Origin: Trichomonas tenax
Taxonomy: Eukaryota > Parabasalia > Trichomonadida > Trichomonadidae
DNA: 13,386 nt
NCBI GenBank assembly: GCA_023091735.1
Contig: JALKBU010001275.1
Location: forward strand, 1 to 13,386
Direction of reading: 5' to 3'
Below are positions 6,803 to 13,386 of this stretch, piece by piece; position 1 is the stretch's first letter, and each line of letters opens with the position of its first letter. The translations under genes and the position numbers were made by a program. A model generated the notes under the pieces. That model saw only the letters and a program-made list of their open reading frames with translations. It did not search any database and was not told where the DNA came from.

Positions 6803-7177
6803 ATGTCGAATATAAAAAGTGAGGCTACGCCAGACACTTCGTGTCATAAAATGGATGAAAGAGTTATTGATGACGGAGTTCCTGTTTATACTTTAAGATT
6901 TAAAGGTAAACAATATTATAGAATGATAAATCCTGATTACATAAAGCATATATTTCTTAAAGAAGATTGTGAGGTATTGAAGAATATGAAAACTCTAAAT
7001 CAATAATTTGTTATAAATATATTGGAAATGATGAAAAATGTAAAATGAAATATAAAATTTATAAAGTAAGATATAATGAATGGAAAACATTTTGGAGATT
7101 TCGGAAATAAAACATCATTTTTTAAATCAAGTATTTCAGAAACCGTTCGTATGAATAGATTAATGAATGAGTCATAA
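6803..7177 (+). pseudogene. Small gene of about 125 codons broken by two frameshifts
   Basis: The first frame (6803-7006) begins MSNIKSEATPDTSCHKMDER and runs through VYTLRFKGKQYYRMINPDY. After about KEDCEVLKN the coding look moves to another frame that reads YENSKSIICYKYIGNDEKC and KVRYNEWKTF (about 6985-7093). It then returns to the first frame as GDFGNKTSFFKSSISETVRM and ends NRLMNES at TAA 7175-7177. The shifts fit one missing base near 6980-6987 and one extra T in the TTTT at 7090-7093. The joined product would be a small basic soluble protein. The family was not recognised. The flanking AT-rich repeats raise the possibility of a decayed mobile-element gene. Confidence 0.5.
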
Positions 7178-7307
7178 AAAATTATATATAGAGTGTAATT
7201 CCGCGCAACTAATTTTTAATTTAATTTTTTTATTATTTAATTTTTTAATTATTATAAAAGCGACATTATATAGATGGCGTGGGTGAAGCCCTTCACTTTC
7301 TTTTCTT

Positions 7308-7530
7308 AGTTAGTTAGTCATAAATTATTTTTAAAAAAACTGAATAGATTTTATATAGTCATTAGTTTCAAAATCAATTTTAACGTTAATTTTGAAAGAA
7401 ATGAAAAATTTATTTTCTATATGGGGAACCCTAGCTTGTGAAACTAACTCTGATGTGTAAAAAATATAAAACGATGTTCACAGAAGACATGGCGAAGACA
7501 TGTCGAACGCGAACATCACATAACTAACTC
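7308..7530 (+). repeat. Structured repeat family, copy C
   Basis: Starting with TTAGTTAGTTAGTCATAAATT, this block follows the order of copy A: AGATTTTATATAGTCATTA (7346-7364), TTTAACGTTAATTTTG (7379-7394), ATATGGGGAACCCTAGCTTG, AAACTAACTCTG, a hairpin (7473-7517) and ATAACTAACTCA. It differs from A by many scattered substitutions, so the copies are old. It lacks the 40-50-base internal duplication of copy A. There is no coding frame. Confidence 0.7.
7473..7517 (+). other. Nested hairpin C with GAA/GAA internal loop and GCGAAGA loop
   Basis: GATGTTC (7473-7479) pairs with GAACATC (7511-7517). An A·C, a C-G and another A·C step lead to the internal loop GAA (7483-7485) facing GAA (7505-7507). 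Inner stem GACATG (7486-7491) pairs with CATGTC (7499-7504) around the 7-base loop GCGAAGA. Compared with hairpin A, the inner stem shows two fully compensated pair changes (C-G to A-T and C-G to T-A) and one G·T to G-C change. Confidence 0.8.
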
Positions 7531-7538
7531 ATGCAGAC

Positions 7539-7632
7539 CTCAGTGGCACCGCCAGTGTCGAAGACTGCGAATCATTCACTGGGACACCAAGTATAACATC
7601 TAAGTATCGTGAAGGCTGCGCATGCCTTCACG
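7539..7632 (+). ncRNA. Two further hairpins after copy C (candidate structured RNA)
   Basis: CTCAGTG (7539-7545) pairs with CACTGGG (7577-7583), one wobble, enclosing CAGT/ACTG (7553-7556 with 7564-7567) around the 7-base loop GTCGAAG. Next, CGTGAAGGC (7608-7616) pairs perfectly with GCCTTCACG (7624-7632) around the 7-base loop TGCGCAT. As with copy A, the repeat is followed by a series of stems. Transcription has not been shown and no known RNA family was recognised. Confidence 0.4.
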
Positions 7633-7639
7633 CACTTTC

Positions 7640-8180
7640 CAAGCTCTGTCTAGTTGACCCATTGCAAAATGACACTTTTTGTAAGCTGTGCACCAACTCT
7701 ATTTCTGACAAATCTGACACTTTACAAAACGCGTTAGTTGGATTTGTCCAGTACTCCATATTTATTTCATATATATCATTCGTCCAAAGCAAAACAATAA
7801 TTATATATGTTACATCTGTATTATCTTATCACATGGTTTATAGTTCATAAATATAAAATTTTAGATTTATTCAACGTTTTCAAAAATTAGTTCATTTTCC
7901 AACTAAACCTATATAACATTTATCTATGTCTCATATATATTGACATATTATGTGCAATTTATGTTGTTCACGATATTGATGTAAGATGCAACTGCATTTA
8001 CATAGTTTTTTTACTTCTAGCATATAAGTTTTTGATAGAATAGCATACATCTTACTTATTGGTAGTAATGCCATGATATGAAAAACATTTATTTTTATGT
8101 ATGGATCTAAAATTTTTAGATGCCTATATATATATTAACCTTATTCATTCAGTTTTCTTAAAACGTGACAATTTATATTT
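7640..8180. other. AT-rich intergenic region before the lectin-like gene
   Basis: No gene is supported. GACAAATC (7707-7714) and GATTTGTC (7741-7748) form an inverted repeat, with CCAACT and AGTTGG near them. GTAAGATG near 7981 is mirrored by CATCTTAC near 8047. TCATT at 8145-8149 is an initiator-like match 34 bases before the next start. An open frame at 7662-7850 is hydrophobic low-complexity sequence and is not considered real. Confidence 0.5.
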
Positions 8181-9395
8181 ATGTTTTCTTTTCTTATCCA
8201 AAAAATTAAATCAGATACTGTCGAAAACCGTCGCTTCATTGAGAAGAAGATCAACTTCTCAGAGAGTTGGGAAATAGGTGGTGTCTCGCAACAAGTCGGA
8301 AATGACTTTTATTTGATTCCAGAAAACAGAACAAACTCGTACGGTGGAATTTACTACACAAGCAGACTCAGTGCGCATAACTTTCTGGCAAAAGTATCTT
8401 TAAGATTCATTCCTTCTGAGAAATCAACAGGAATGAACGCGATTTGGATAACAAAGGATTACCACCAAGATTCACAAGTATTTGGTGGACCACTGTCATT
8501 TGATGGCATTGCTTTATTATCAACATACAACGGAACCCATTTAGAAACAGAATTACGTAAAAATGATAAAAAAGGACGTTTTGTCTCGTATCAATATTTC
8601 CCATCATCATTCATTCCACTCGTTAATCACTCAGTGACGTACAGAATTGTATATAAAGATGGAATAATTAATGTTTATATCATTACAGGAGGCGTTGAGA
8701 CACATGCATTCTCTCAAACACCTCTATCAGACCTCCGCAAGTACTTCTTGAGCGTCACAGGACGCTCAGGAAAGAGAATCACACAAATTATCGTCGATGA
8801 AGCAAAATACAATGACTTAAGCGACGCAGAGAACAATATTGTTAAGACAATAGTATCTATCAACATCGATCAGAATGAAATTATTACTAAAACACCATCG
8901 CCAACTCCTGTTAAAGAAAAAAAACAGAATTCCACAGCTCAAGACGTTTTAGATGAAATAGATGTATTTACCATGTTTTCATCAGCCCTCACAGCAAGCA
9001 AAGATGTGAGGCAGATGATTTGGAACGAGATGCTTCCTTTTTCTGATTCTTGGCAAAGAAGATCAATTGGAATCGTCAGAAAGGCGAAGCACATGAGAGA
9101 ATCTCTTACATCGGCTTTAAATAACACATACATACAGATGCTCAACGTTAAAAACGATATAGAGAAAGATTTAGCAGCTTTAAGGACCGAAATGCAAGAT
9201 ATAGAAAATGAGCTTTACTACGGAATTTCTGATGGATTCGACCTCCATAACAAGATCAGGGATGAAAAGCACCAAGGGCTTCATGGTTTAAGTTATATAT
9301 TGTTATTCATTGGAATTGTTGAAGCAATTGTTGGTATTATTGCTATTCTTCTTAAATCATGTTATGATGGTGCCAAGTCCAAGCGCAAGTTTTAA
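8181..9395 (+). CDS. ERGIC-53/VIP36-like (L-type lectin) membrane protein
   Basis: The 404-residue protein has the order expected of an ER-Golgi cargo lectin. A legume-lectin-like beta sandwich spans about residues 25-212, with WEIGG near 30, GGIYYTSRL near 55, an AIWITKD strand near 87 and FGGPLSFDGIALL near 101, followed by a Lys/Pro/Thr-rich linker. Helical and coiled-coil sequence spans about 253-362, one membrane span about 370-391 (SYILLFIGIVEAIVGIIAIL), and the short cytoplasmic tail ends KRKF. Family members cycle between ER and Golgi and carry glycoproteins. The tail resembles, but is not, a strict dilysine signal. The Asp-rich metal-binding segment of ERGIC-53 seems replaced by STYNGT (114-119), so calcium-dependent sugar binding is doubtful. 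The start follows an in-frame TGA at 8166-8168. The N-terminus (MFSFLIQKIK) is a poor signal peptide. Assignment rests on reading by eye. Confidence 0.7.
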   Translation: MFSFLIQKIKSDTVENRRFIEKKINFSESWEIGGVSQQVGNDFYLIPENRTNSYGGIYYTSRLSAHNFLAKVSLRFIPSEKSTGMNAIWITKDYHQDSQVFGGPLSFDGIALLSTYNGTHLETELRKNDKKGRFVSYQYFPSSFIPLVNHSVTYRIVYKDGIINVYIITGGVETHAFSQTPLSDLRKYFLSVTGRSGKRITQIIVDEAKYNDLSDAENNIVKTIVSINIDQNEIITKTPSPTPVKEKKQNSTAQDVLDEIDVFTMFSSALTASKDVRQMIWNEMLPFSDSWQRRSIGIVRKAKHMRESLTSALNNTYIQMLNVKNDIEKDLAALRTEMQDIENELYYGISDGFDLHNKIRDEKHQGLHGLSYILLFIGIVEAIVGIIAILLKSCYDGAKSKRKF

Positions 9396-9446
9396 TTTAT
9401 TTTGTTTTACAATCTTGAATAAAAGTGAATATGAGTATTCGAAACC

Positions 9447-9630
9447 AGTTTATTTGTCAAATTCTTATTTGTGAAGTTTATTTGTCAAATACCATACATT
9501 TGTTTGTTATAATTCAAAAATTGTGTCGTTTACATATGAAAACTAAGTTTATTTGTCAGATTTACCAGTTTATTTGTCATAATTTGTTACATTGTGAAAT
9601 TTACTTATCAAAATCTAAGTTTATTTGTCA
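9447..9630 (+). repeat. Array of five identical AGTTTATTTGTCA 13-mers
   Basis: AGTTTATTTGTCA occurs exactly at 9447-9459, 9475-9487, 9546-9558, 9567-9579 and 9618-9630, all in one orientation. Degenerate forms lie at 9465-9474, 9528-9539 and 9599-9610. Spacing is irregular (28, 71, 21 and 51 bases), so this is not a simple tandem repeat. The array fills the gap between the lectin-like and WD40 genes. It could hold regulatory sites for the WD40 gene or act in 3' processing of the lectin-like transcript. Confidence 0.85.
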
Positions 9631-9679
9631 AATAATGAAAATAATTAGGGTCTTCCATTTTATTGCAGGTTGATTTTAA

Positions 9680-9684
9680 TCATA
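9680..9684 (+). promoter_or_regulatory. Initiator-like TCATA before the WD40 gene
   Basis: TCATA fits TCA(+1)YW, with the A seven bases before the ATG at 9689. This would give the very short 5' leader typical of trichomonad mRNAs. The motif array lies 50-230 bases upstream. Confidence 0.5.
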
Positions 9685-9688
9685 AATC

Positions 9689-10741
9689 ATGACTGATATT
9701 GTGCGAGATTTTTTCGAGTGGCGATACCATGTTCACGAGTTTTATGACGGAATAATTATTCACGCACAAAAAAGTCGACCAATTTCGCTGAGTTTTACAA
9801 AAGAATCGAACTTTATTGGTGATTCATCTTATTACGGTTTAGTTATGGCCCATCCTAACGAGACAAACTCGTCCATAGCACTGTGGACAGCGTGTTTTCC
9901 TAACAAAAATTCACCAGAATTTCACCCAACAAAAACAAATTCAGAATGGGGAAAAATTCAACAGAAAAGGACAATTACCATTGAAGGAAAAGTGCTGTGC
10001 TGCAATACGGACAAAGGAGGAAATGTTTTTGTCGGCACTGATAAAGTTATTCAAGTTTTAGCTGATAAAAAAATATTAACGAAAAACATAAATTCACCAG
10101 CGTATCTATGCCGCAGTTCAATCAATGATAATTACTCACCATATTTTTGCTTCCAAGACAATTCTTTAGCACAATTCGATTCTAAATCTTCGTCTCTTAT
10201 ACAGATAATCAACTTAGATCGTCCTGTTCTTGATCTGTCTGTCAATGAAAACGATCCTTCACAGATGTTTATCGCACAAGGCCGAAAATCAGCAATTTTT
10301 ATCGATACAAGAGATTCAAATCCTCAGCAAACGCTTAAATTTGGATCAGGAGTAACCGCAATACAGTTCTCAAACCATCATCCATTCTTATTTGTTACAG
10401 GATTTGCAAATGGATTAATTTCGATGTACGATTTTAGAAATCCGAGCATCCCGTTCACAAATGTTCATGCACACGATATGAGTGTCACTACTCTCAAGTG
10501 GTCACCAACAGAACCTGATATTGTTGCAAGTGCATCTCAAGACACAGCAGTTGCAATCTGGAGCTTTAGGAATACGACAACAGCTGAAATTCCAACTGTT
10601 TTTGCACACAATGGCCACGTTGCTCCAATTACTGCATTCGATTGGTGCCCAGACTCACCATGGACACTCGCAAGTGTTTCAGAAGACGCGCTTTTAGCAG
10701 TTTGGACAATAGCACCTTCTCAAATCGAGGAATTTGTTTGA
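9689..10741 (+). CDS. RBBP4/MSI1-like histone-binding WD40 protein
   Basis: The 350-residue protein reads as a WD40 propeller. Residues 1-21 form an N-terminal helix (RDFFEWRYHVHEFYDGI), in the place where RBBP4/RbAp48 and MSI1 proteins have the helix that helps hold histone H4. WD-type strand ends are visible as IALWTACFP (63-71), LISMYDFRNP (243-252), AVAIWSF (287-293) and LLAVWTI (335-341). The last blade, HNGHVAPITAFDWCPDSPWT then LASVSEDALLAVW, closely follows the RBBP4 pattern GGHTAKISDFSWNPNEPW and CSVSEDNIMQVW. The family works in CAF-1, HDAC, NURF and Polycomb complexes, so a nuclear chromatin role is likely. It is shorter than the usual 400-430 residues, and blades 2-4 are divergent. 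Alternatives are other WD40 families such as GRWD1. There is no signal peptide or membrane segment. Confidence 0.75.
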   Translation: MTDIVRDFFEWRYHVHEFYDGIIIHAQKSRPISLSFTKESNFIGDSSYYGLVMAHPNETNSSIALWTACFPNKNSPEFHPTKTNSEWGKIQQKRTITIEGKVLCCNTDKGGNVFVGTDKVIQVLADKKILTKNINSPAYLCRSSINDNYSPYFCFQDNSLAQFDSKSSSLIQIINLDRPVLDLSVNENDPSQMFIAQGRKSAIFIDTRDSNPQQTLKFGSGVTAIQFSNHHPFLFVTGFANGLISMYDFRNPSIPFTNVHAHDMSVTTLKWSPTEPDIVASASQDTAVAIWSFRNTTTAEIPTVFAHNGHVAPITAFDWCPDSPWTLASVSEDALLAVWTIAPSQIEEFV

Positions 10742-10854
10742 TATATATTATATCAATTTCTTTATTTTCATTTCTATAAATTGTTATCTTATAAGAAAAA
10801 CTTGTATTCATTTTTGATGAACTACTCATGTTTGATAAGAACATTTTATTATTT

Positions 10855-11052
10855 TGACATATAAATACTAATTCTTGACAAAAGTGACATATTTTGACAA
10901 GTTTACAAAAAATAACTTTTCTAAAATGGTTCACTTTTGTATTAAGAAATATTCGACGCACAAATTTTGTAGTTTTGACATTTTTTGACAAATAAAAGTC
11001 TTTTGACACATAAATTTGGATAATTTAACAAATAAAAGAAATTTACTTGACA
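10855..11052. repeat. Reverse-facing cluster of the TGACAWRTAAA motif
   Basis: TGACA occurs eight times in this gap, starting at 10855, 10876, 10885, 10895, 10976, 10986, 11004 and 11048. TGACAAATAAAA (10986-10997) is a perfect motif copy, with TGACATATAAAT (10855-10866), TGACACATAAAT (11004-11015) and TAACAAATAAAA (11026-11037) close to it. TTTACTTGACA (11042-11052) faces the other way. Most copies face opposite to the array at 9447-9630, so the WD40 gene lies between inverted motif clusters. Confidence 0.65.
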
Positions 11053-11084
11053 GATGTACCACTTTTTTGATTCCGAACTTCAGA

Positions 11085-11089
11085 TCATT
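11085..11089 (+). promoter_or_regulatory. Initiator-like TCATT before the ankyrin pseudogene
   Basis: TCATT fits TCA(+1)YW, with the A 17 bases before ATG 11104. The promoter therefore appears intact although the coding region is broken. Confidence 0.45.
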
Positions 11090-11103
11090 CAAAAAATTAC
11101 AAA

Positions 11104-12931
11104 ATGGAGGGGATGCAACTTGCAACGGAGGAAGTTGCGAAAAATATTGGAAAGTTAATCGCCAATGACACAATTTTCAAGGTATTTGAAGACGTTCATG
11201 ACTTAGTTTCGATTTTGAGGAAAGCGAAGTTAACACCAGATGAAGCAATATACATTGTGAAGGGTGCCAATAGCCAGTACAAAACGTGCGAGTGTTTAGA
11301 AATTATCAGACACATCAGTTCTATCTTCAAAGTGAATAAAACGACTGATTATTCAAAAGTTCTCGATTTGATGGCAGCGATGTACAAAACACTGATGATG
11401 AGGCCACTGAAGCCAATCCACGACTCAATCAACAGACTTCTTGACGAGTGTGATGACAACGAAATTCGCCTTAAAAAGATTCAAAAAAAAGATGTAGAAA
11501 CTCAATGCAATTCTCAACGAAAACAATGCAACTGAATCTCAACTCGACAAAGAATATCAACGCAAGATCAAAACTCTACAGACTCAGAAATCTAAAATCG
11601 GAAGTCAATACTCTGGTATAGGCAACTTCCAGATTTTCCAAAGTGTTTTGCAGAACACTGTAAAGCTTTCACCAGAAGAATGCAAAAAGAAGTTTAACTT
11701 CGACACATTCAACGATGTTTTAGAATTCATGAAAATTCAATTCAAGTCTGGTCACATCGATATTCTTCGCCTTGTGTGCAAAGTCGGTCTTTCACAAGTT
11801 TACATAGATACAAGTGATCTTCGTGCAACGAAAGGTAATCCTTCTCCTATGGAACTGCTTGAGAGGTTCAAAAAGATAAATTTCAAAAGTCATATGACAA
11901 TTTTCCTCAAAGCTGGCTTTTGTCAAAGCATTAATTGACTGCGGATGCAACGTATGTGCTAAGTCGGAAAGCGGTATGAACGAATGGCTCAGTCGAAGCT
12001 GTTGAGTATCTTGTATCTATAGGCTGTTCTATAAATATAAGAGATGACAAAGGAGTAACTTGTATTCATATGTCTGCATTGATAGAAAATGTTGAAATGA
12101 TCAAGTATTTGATTTCAAAAGGTGCCAATCTTCACGAAAAAGACAATGACGGTCTCACAGTAATACATCGTGCTGCATGGGCTGGAAACATTCCATTAAT
12201 TGAATATCTTCTTTCAATGGGCTTTTCAATCAATGATAAAGCTGTTAATGGATATACGCCTCTATTCTTTGCGATAGAAGGCAAAGAACTTGAAACAATC
12301 AAGTTTTTAATTTCGAAAGGTGCCAATCCAAAGCAGCTTGACAATGATGGGATCCAAATATATTTCGATAGTGCTCTTAGAGGATAACAAAATACTTGAA
12401 TATTTCCTTTCAAATGGATGCCCAGTGAATTACAAGGATTCTGAGGGCGGTACTTTATTATTTCATACTATAGCAAGGGAATTACCTGATAATGTAAAAT
12501 ATCTGATATTGAAAGGTGCAAATGTGAATGAGTATATACACGGAAGACCTATTATTCATGCCGCTGCACAAATGGGCTCACACGAAATATTCAAATGCCT
12601 TGAATCTGCTGGTGCATCAGTTTTCTCAAAAGATAAAGATGGAGCGCCGATCTTGACCGCAACACATGATTATGAACATCTAGAGATCATCAGGTATCTC
12701 GTATCCAGAGGCGTCAATATCAACGAGAGTATAGATGATGGTTTTACATTATTGATGAGTGCTGTATTGCGTGGAGATCTCAGTTTCATCAAAGCACTCA
12801 TTTCTTTGGGAGCCGATCCATATATGACGATTAATGGAGTTTCAATGTTAGATGTAGCACGTAGTAATGGCAATATGGATGTTGTAAGATATTTCGAATC
12901 TCAATTTCCAAGACTCATAAGAAGAAGATAA
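11104..12931 (+). pseudogene. Ankyrin-repeat protein gene with four frame breaks
   Basis: A helical N-terminal region typical of trichomonad ankyrin proteins (MEGMQLATEEVAKNIGKLIA onward, 11104 to about 11890) precedes about ten ankyrin repeats. Examples are VEMIKYLISKGANLHEKDND, IPLIEYLLSMGFSIN, LETIKFLISKGANP and LEIIRYLVSRGVNINES, with the final cap ending at TAA 12929-12931. The frame changes four times. An extra A in GAAAC near 11498-11501 moves reading to NENNATESQLDKEY. An extra T in the TTTT at 11918-11921 gives GF then VKALIDCGCN. Near 11975-11980 the TPLH part of one repeat is missing, consistent with a deletion of about 17 bases. An extra G near 12382 gives ALR then DNKILEYF. Intact, it would be about 610 residues, a protein-interaction scaffold of unknown partner. 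Assembly errors are an alternative to true decay. Confidence 0.85.
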
Positions 12932-13386
12932 CAATTTTTAAATATCTTTAGACTGCTTTACCAATGCATTCTACTGAGAGTAAATCAACAATTTAATTTG
13001 ATTAAATTGTTGATTTTTTAGTTTTTGATCAATGTGCTTAATGCATATGTGATACCATTCTTCAGCTTCTCTGTTTCATAAACATTTAGGTTCCAATGAA
13101 ATTCACTCAGTAAAAACTTTGAAAATAATATTTATCGTGTATATTGACAAAAGTCAAATATTTTATTTGCCAAGTACACTTTTCAAAATATAATTGAGAG
13201 AATAAATTGTTATCTGACATGTAAATCAATATCTTGTCAAGTAAAATTGGGTAATAAATTTTGGCAGTATTTTTCCTTCTACGGTGTAGTCCCGCGACCT
13301 TCATAACTTTTTATCTGATCAATATTTTTTCGATTTGAAAGTACTTTCATGTACATATTGATAGTTGTCTATCCAGTGGTATAAGT
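12932..13386. other. Intergenic right end of the window
   Basis: No gene is supported in this AT-rich stretch. It contains a palindrome (12982-13016) and further copies of the intergenic motif, TGACATGTAAAT (13215-13226, perfect core) and TGTCAAGTAAAA (13235-13246). TTTTATTTGCCA at 13161-13172 is a one-base variant. A minus-strand open frame at 13107-13304 has no recognisable content. Confidence 0.5.
12982..13016. terminator. 16-bp perfect palindrome after the ankyrin pseudogene
   Basis: Bases 12982-12997 (AAATCAACAATTTAAT) pair without mismatch with 13001-13016 around the 3-base loop TTG, and a short T run follows. It lies 50 bases past the pseudogene stop. It resembles a hairpin terminator in form, but such terminators are not expected for RNA polymerase II genes. 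It could equally be an RNA 3'-end structure or a small inverted repeat. Confidence 0.4.

Noticed and set aside
7662..7850. Plus-strand open frame of 62 codons
   Set aside because: It is AT-driven hydrophobic sequence with no initiator and no recognisable content, overlapping inverted repeats near 7707-7748.
8101..8180. Upstream exon with signal peptide for the lectin-like gene joined at TTCATTCAG (about 8152)
   Set aside because: Joining there leaves an in-frame TGA at 8166-8168, and neither GTATGT nor ACTAACACACAG is present upstream.
9425..9673. Plus-strand open frame of 82 codons between the lectin-like and WD40 genes
   Set aside because: Its sequence (repeated FICQ, YLS and similar) is just the translation of the repeated AGTTTATTTGTCA motif, and it has no domain-like composition.
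10629..11173. Two minus-strand open frames overlapping the WD40 3' end and the ankyrin 5' end
   Set aside because: They translate the reverse-facing motif cluster and the antisense of the two flanking genes; composition is not protein-like.
11490..12390. Programmed frameshifting in the ankyrin gene, since all shifts go the same way
   Set aside because: The shift sites share no common sequence, one includes loss of part of a repeat, and no such mechanism is known in trichomonads; decay or sequence error is simpler.
13255..13330. snRNA-like segment (AATTTTGG and GGCAGTAT near 13263)
   Set aside because: The matches are short, their order does not fit U4 or U5 RNA, and no supporting fold or flanking elements were found.

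Overview
The window looks like nuclear DNA of a trichomonad (Parabasalia), close in style to Trichomonas vaginalis or Tritrichomonas foetus. It is AT-rich and its genes are intronless. Initiator-like TCAYW sequences lie about 5-35 bases before most starts. The gene content is typical: a large single-pass surface-type protein, coiled-coil and WD40 proteins, and a decayed ankyrin-repeat gene with the long N-terminal helical region common in trichomonad ankyrin families. Species cannot be fixed from the sequence alone.

Layout. 1-72: 3' end of a plus-strand gene. About 126-1100: no long gene, but copies of a structured repeat family with nested hairpins. 1105-1218: a possible very small ORF. 1219-1889: intergenic. 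1890-4898: a 1002-residue type I membrane protein. 4899-5338: intergenic with a possible coding relic. 5339-6124 (minus): a 261-residue coiled-coil protein. 6125-6802: intergenic with a long hairpin. 6803-7177: a small gene broken by two frameshifts. About 7308-7640: another copy of the structured repeat. 8181-9395: an ERGIC-53/VIP36-like membrane protein with a weak or absent signal peptide. 9689-10741: an RBBP4/MSI1-like WD40 protein. 11104-12931: an ankyrin-repeat pseudogene with four lesions. 12932-13386: intergenic with a near-perfect palindrome.

Two patterns are not explained by the genes. First, a repeat family of at least three copies (about 126-400, 772-970, 7308-7530) carries a hairpin whose stem differs between copies by paired substitutions while a 7-base loop (GCGCAGT, GCGCAGT, GCGAAGA) is kept. 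Further nested hairpins follow two of the copies. This suggests a structured RNA, or single-stranded DNA structure at element ends. Second, a short motif (consensus TGWCAWRTAAA; reverse complement TTTAYWTGWCA) recurs in many intergenic gaps. It includes five identical 13-mers between the lectin-like and WD40 genes, and an opposite-facing cluster just after the WD40 gene.

The genes do not form an operon or an evident pathway. They are monocistronic and mixed in function: secretory pathway, cytoskeleton, chromatin and surface. All functional statements come from reading motifs by eye; no database search was run.
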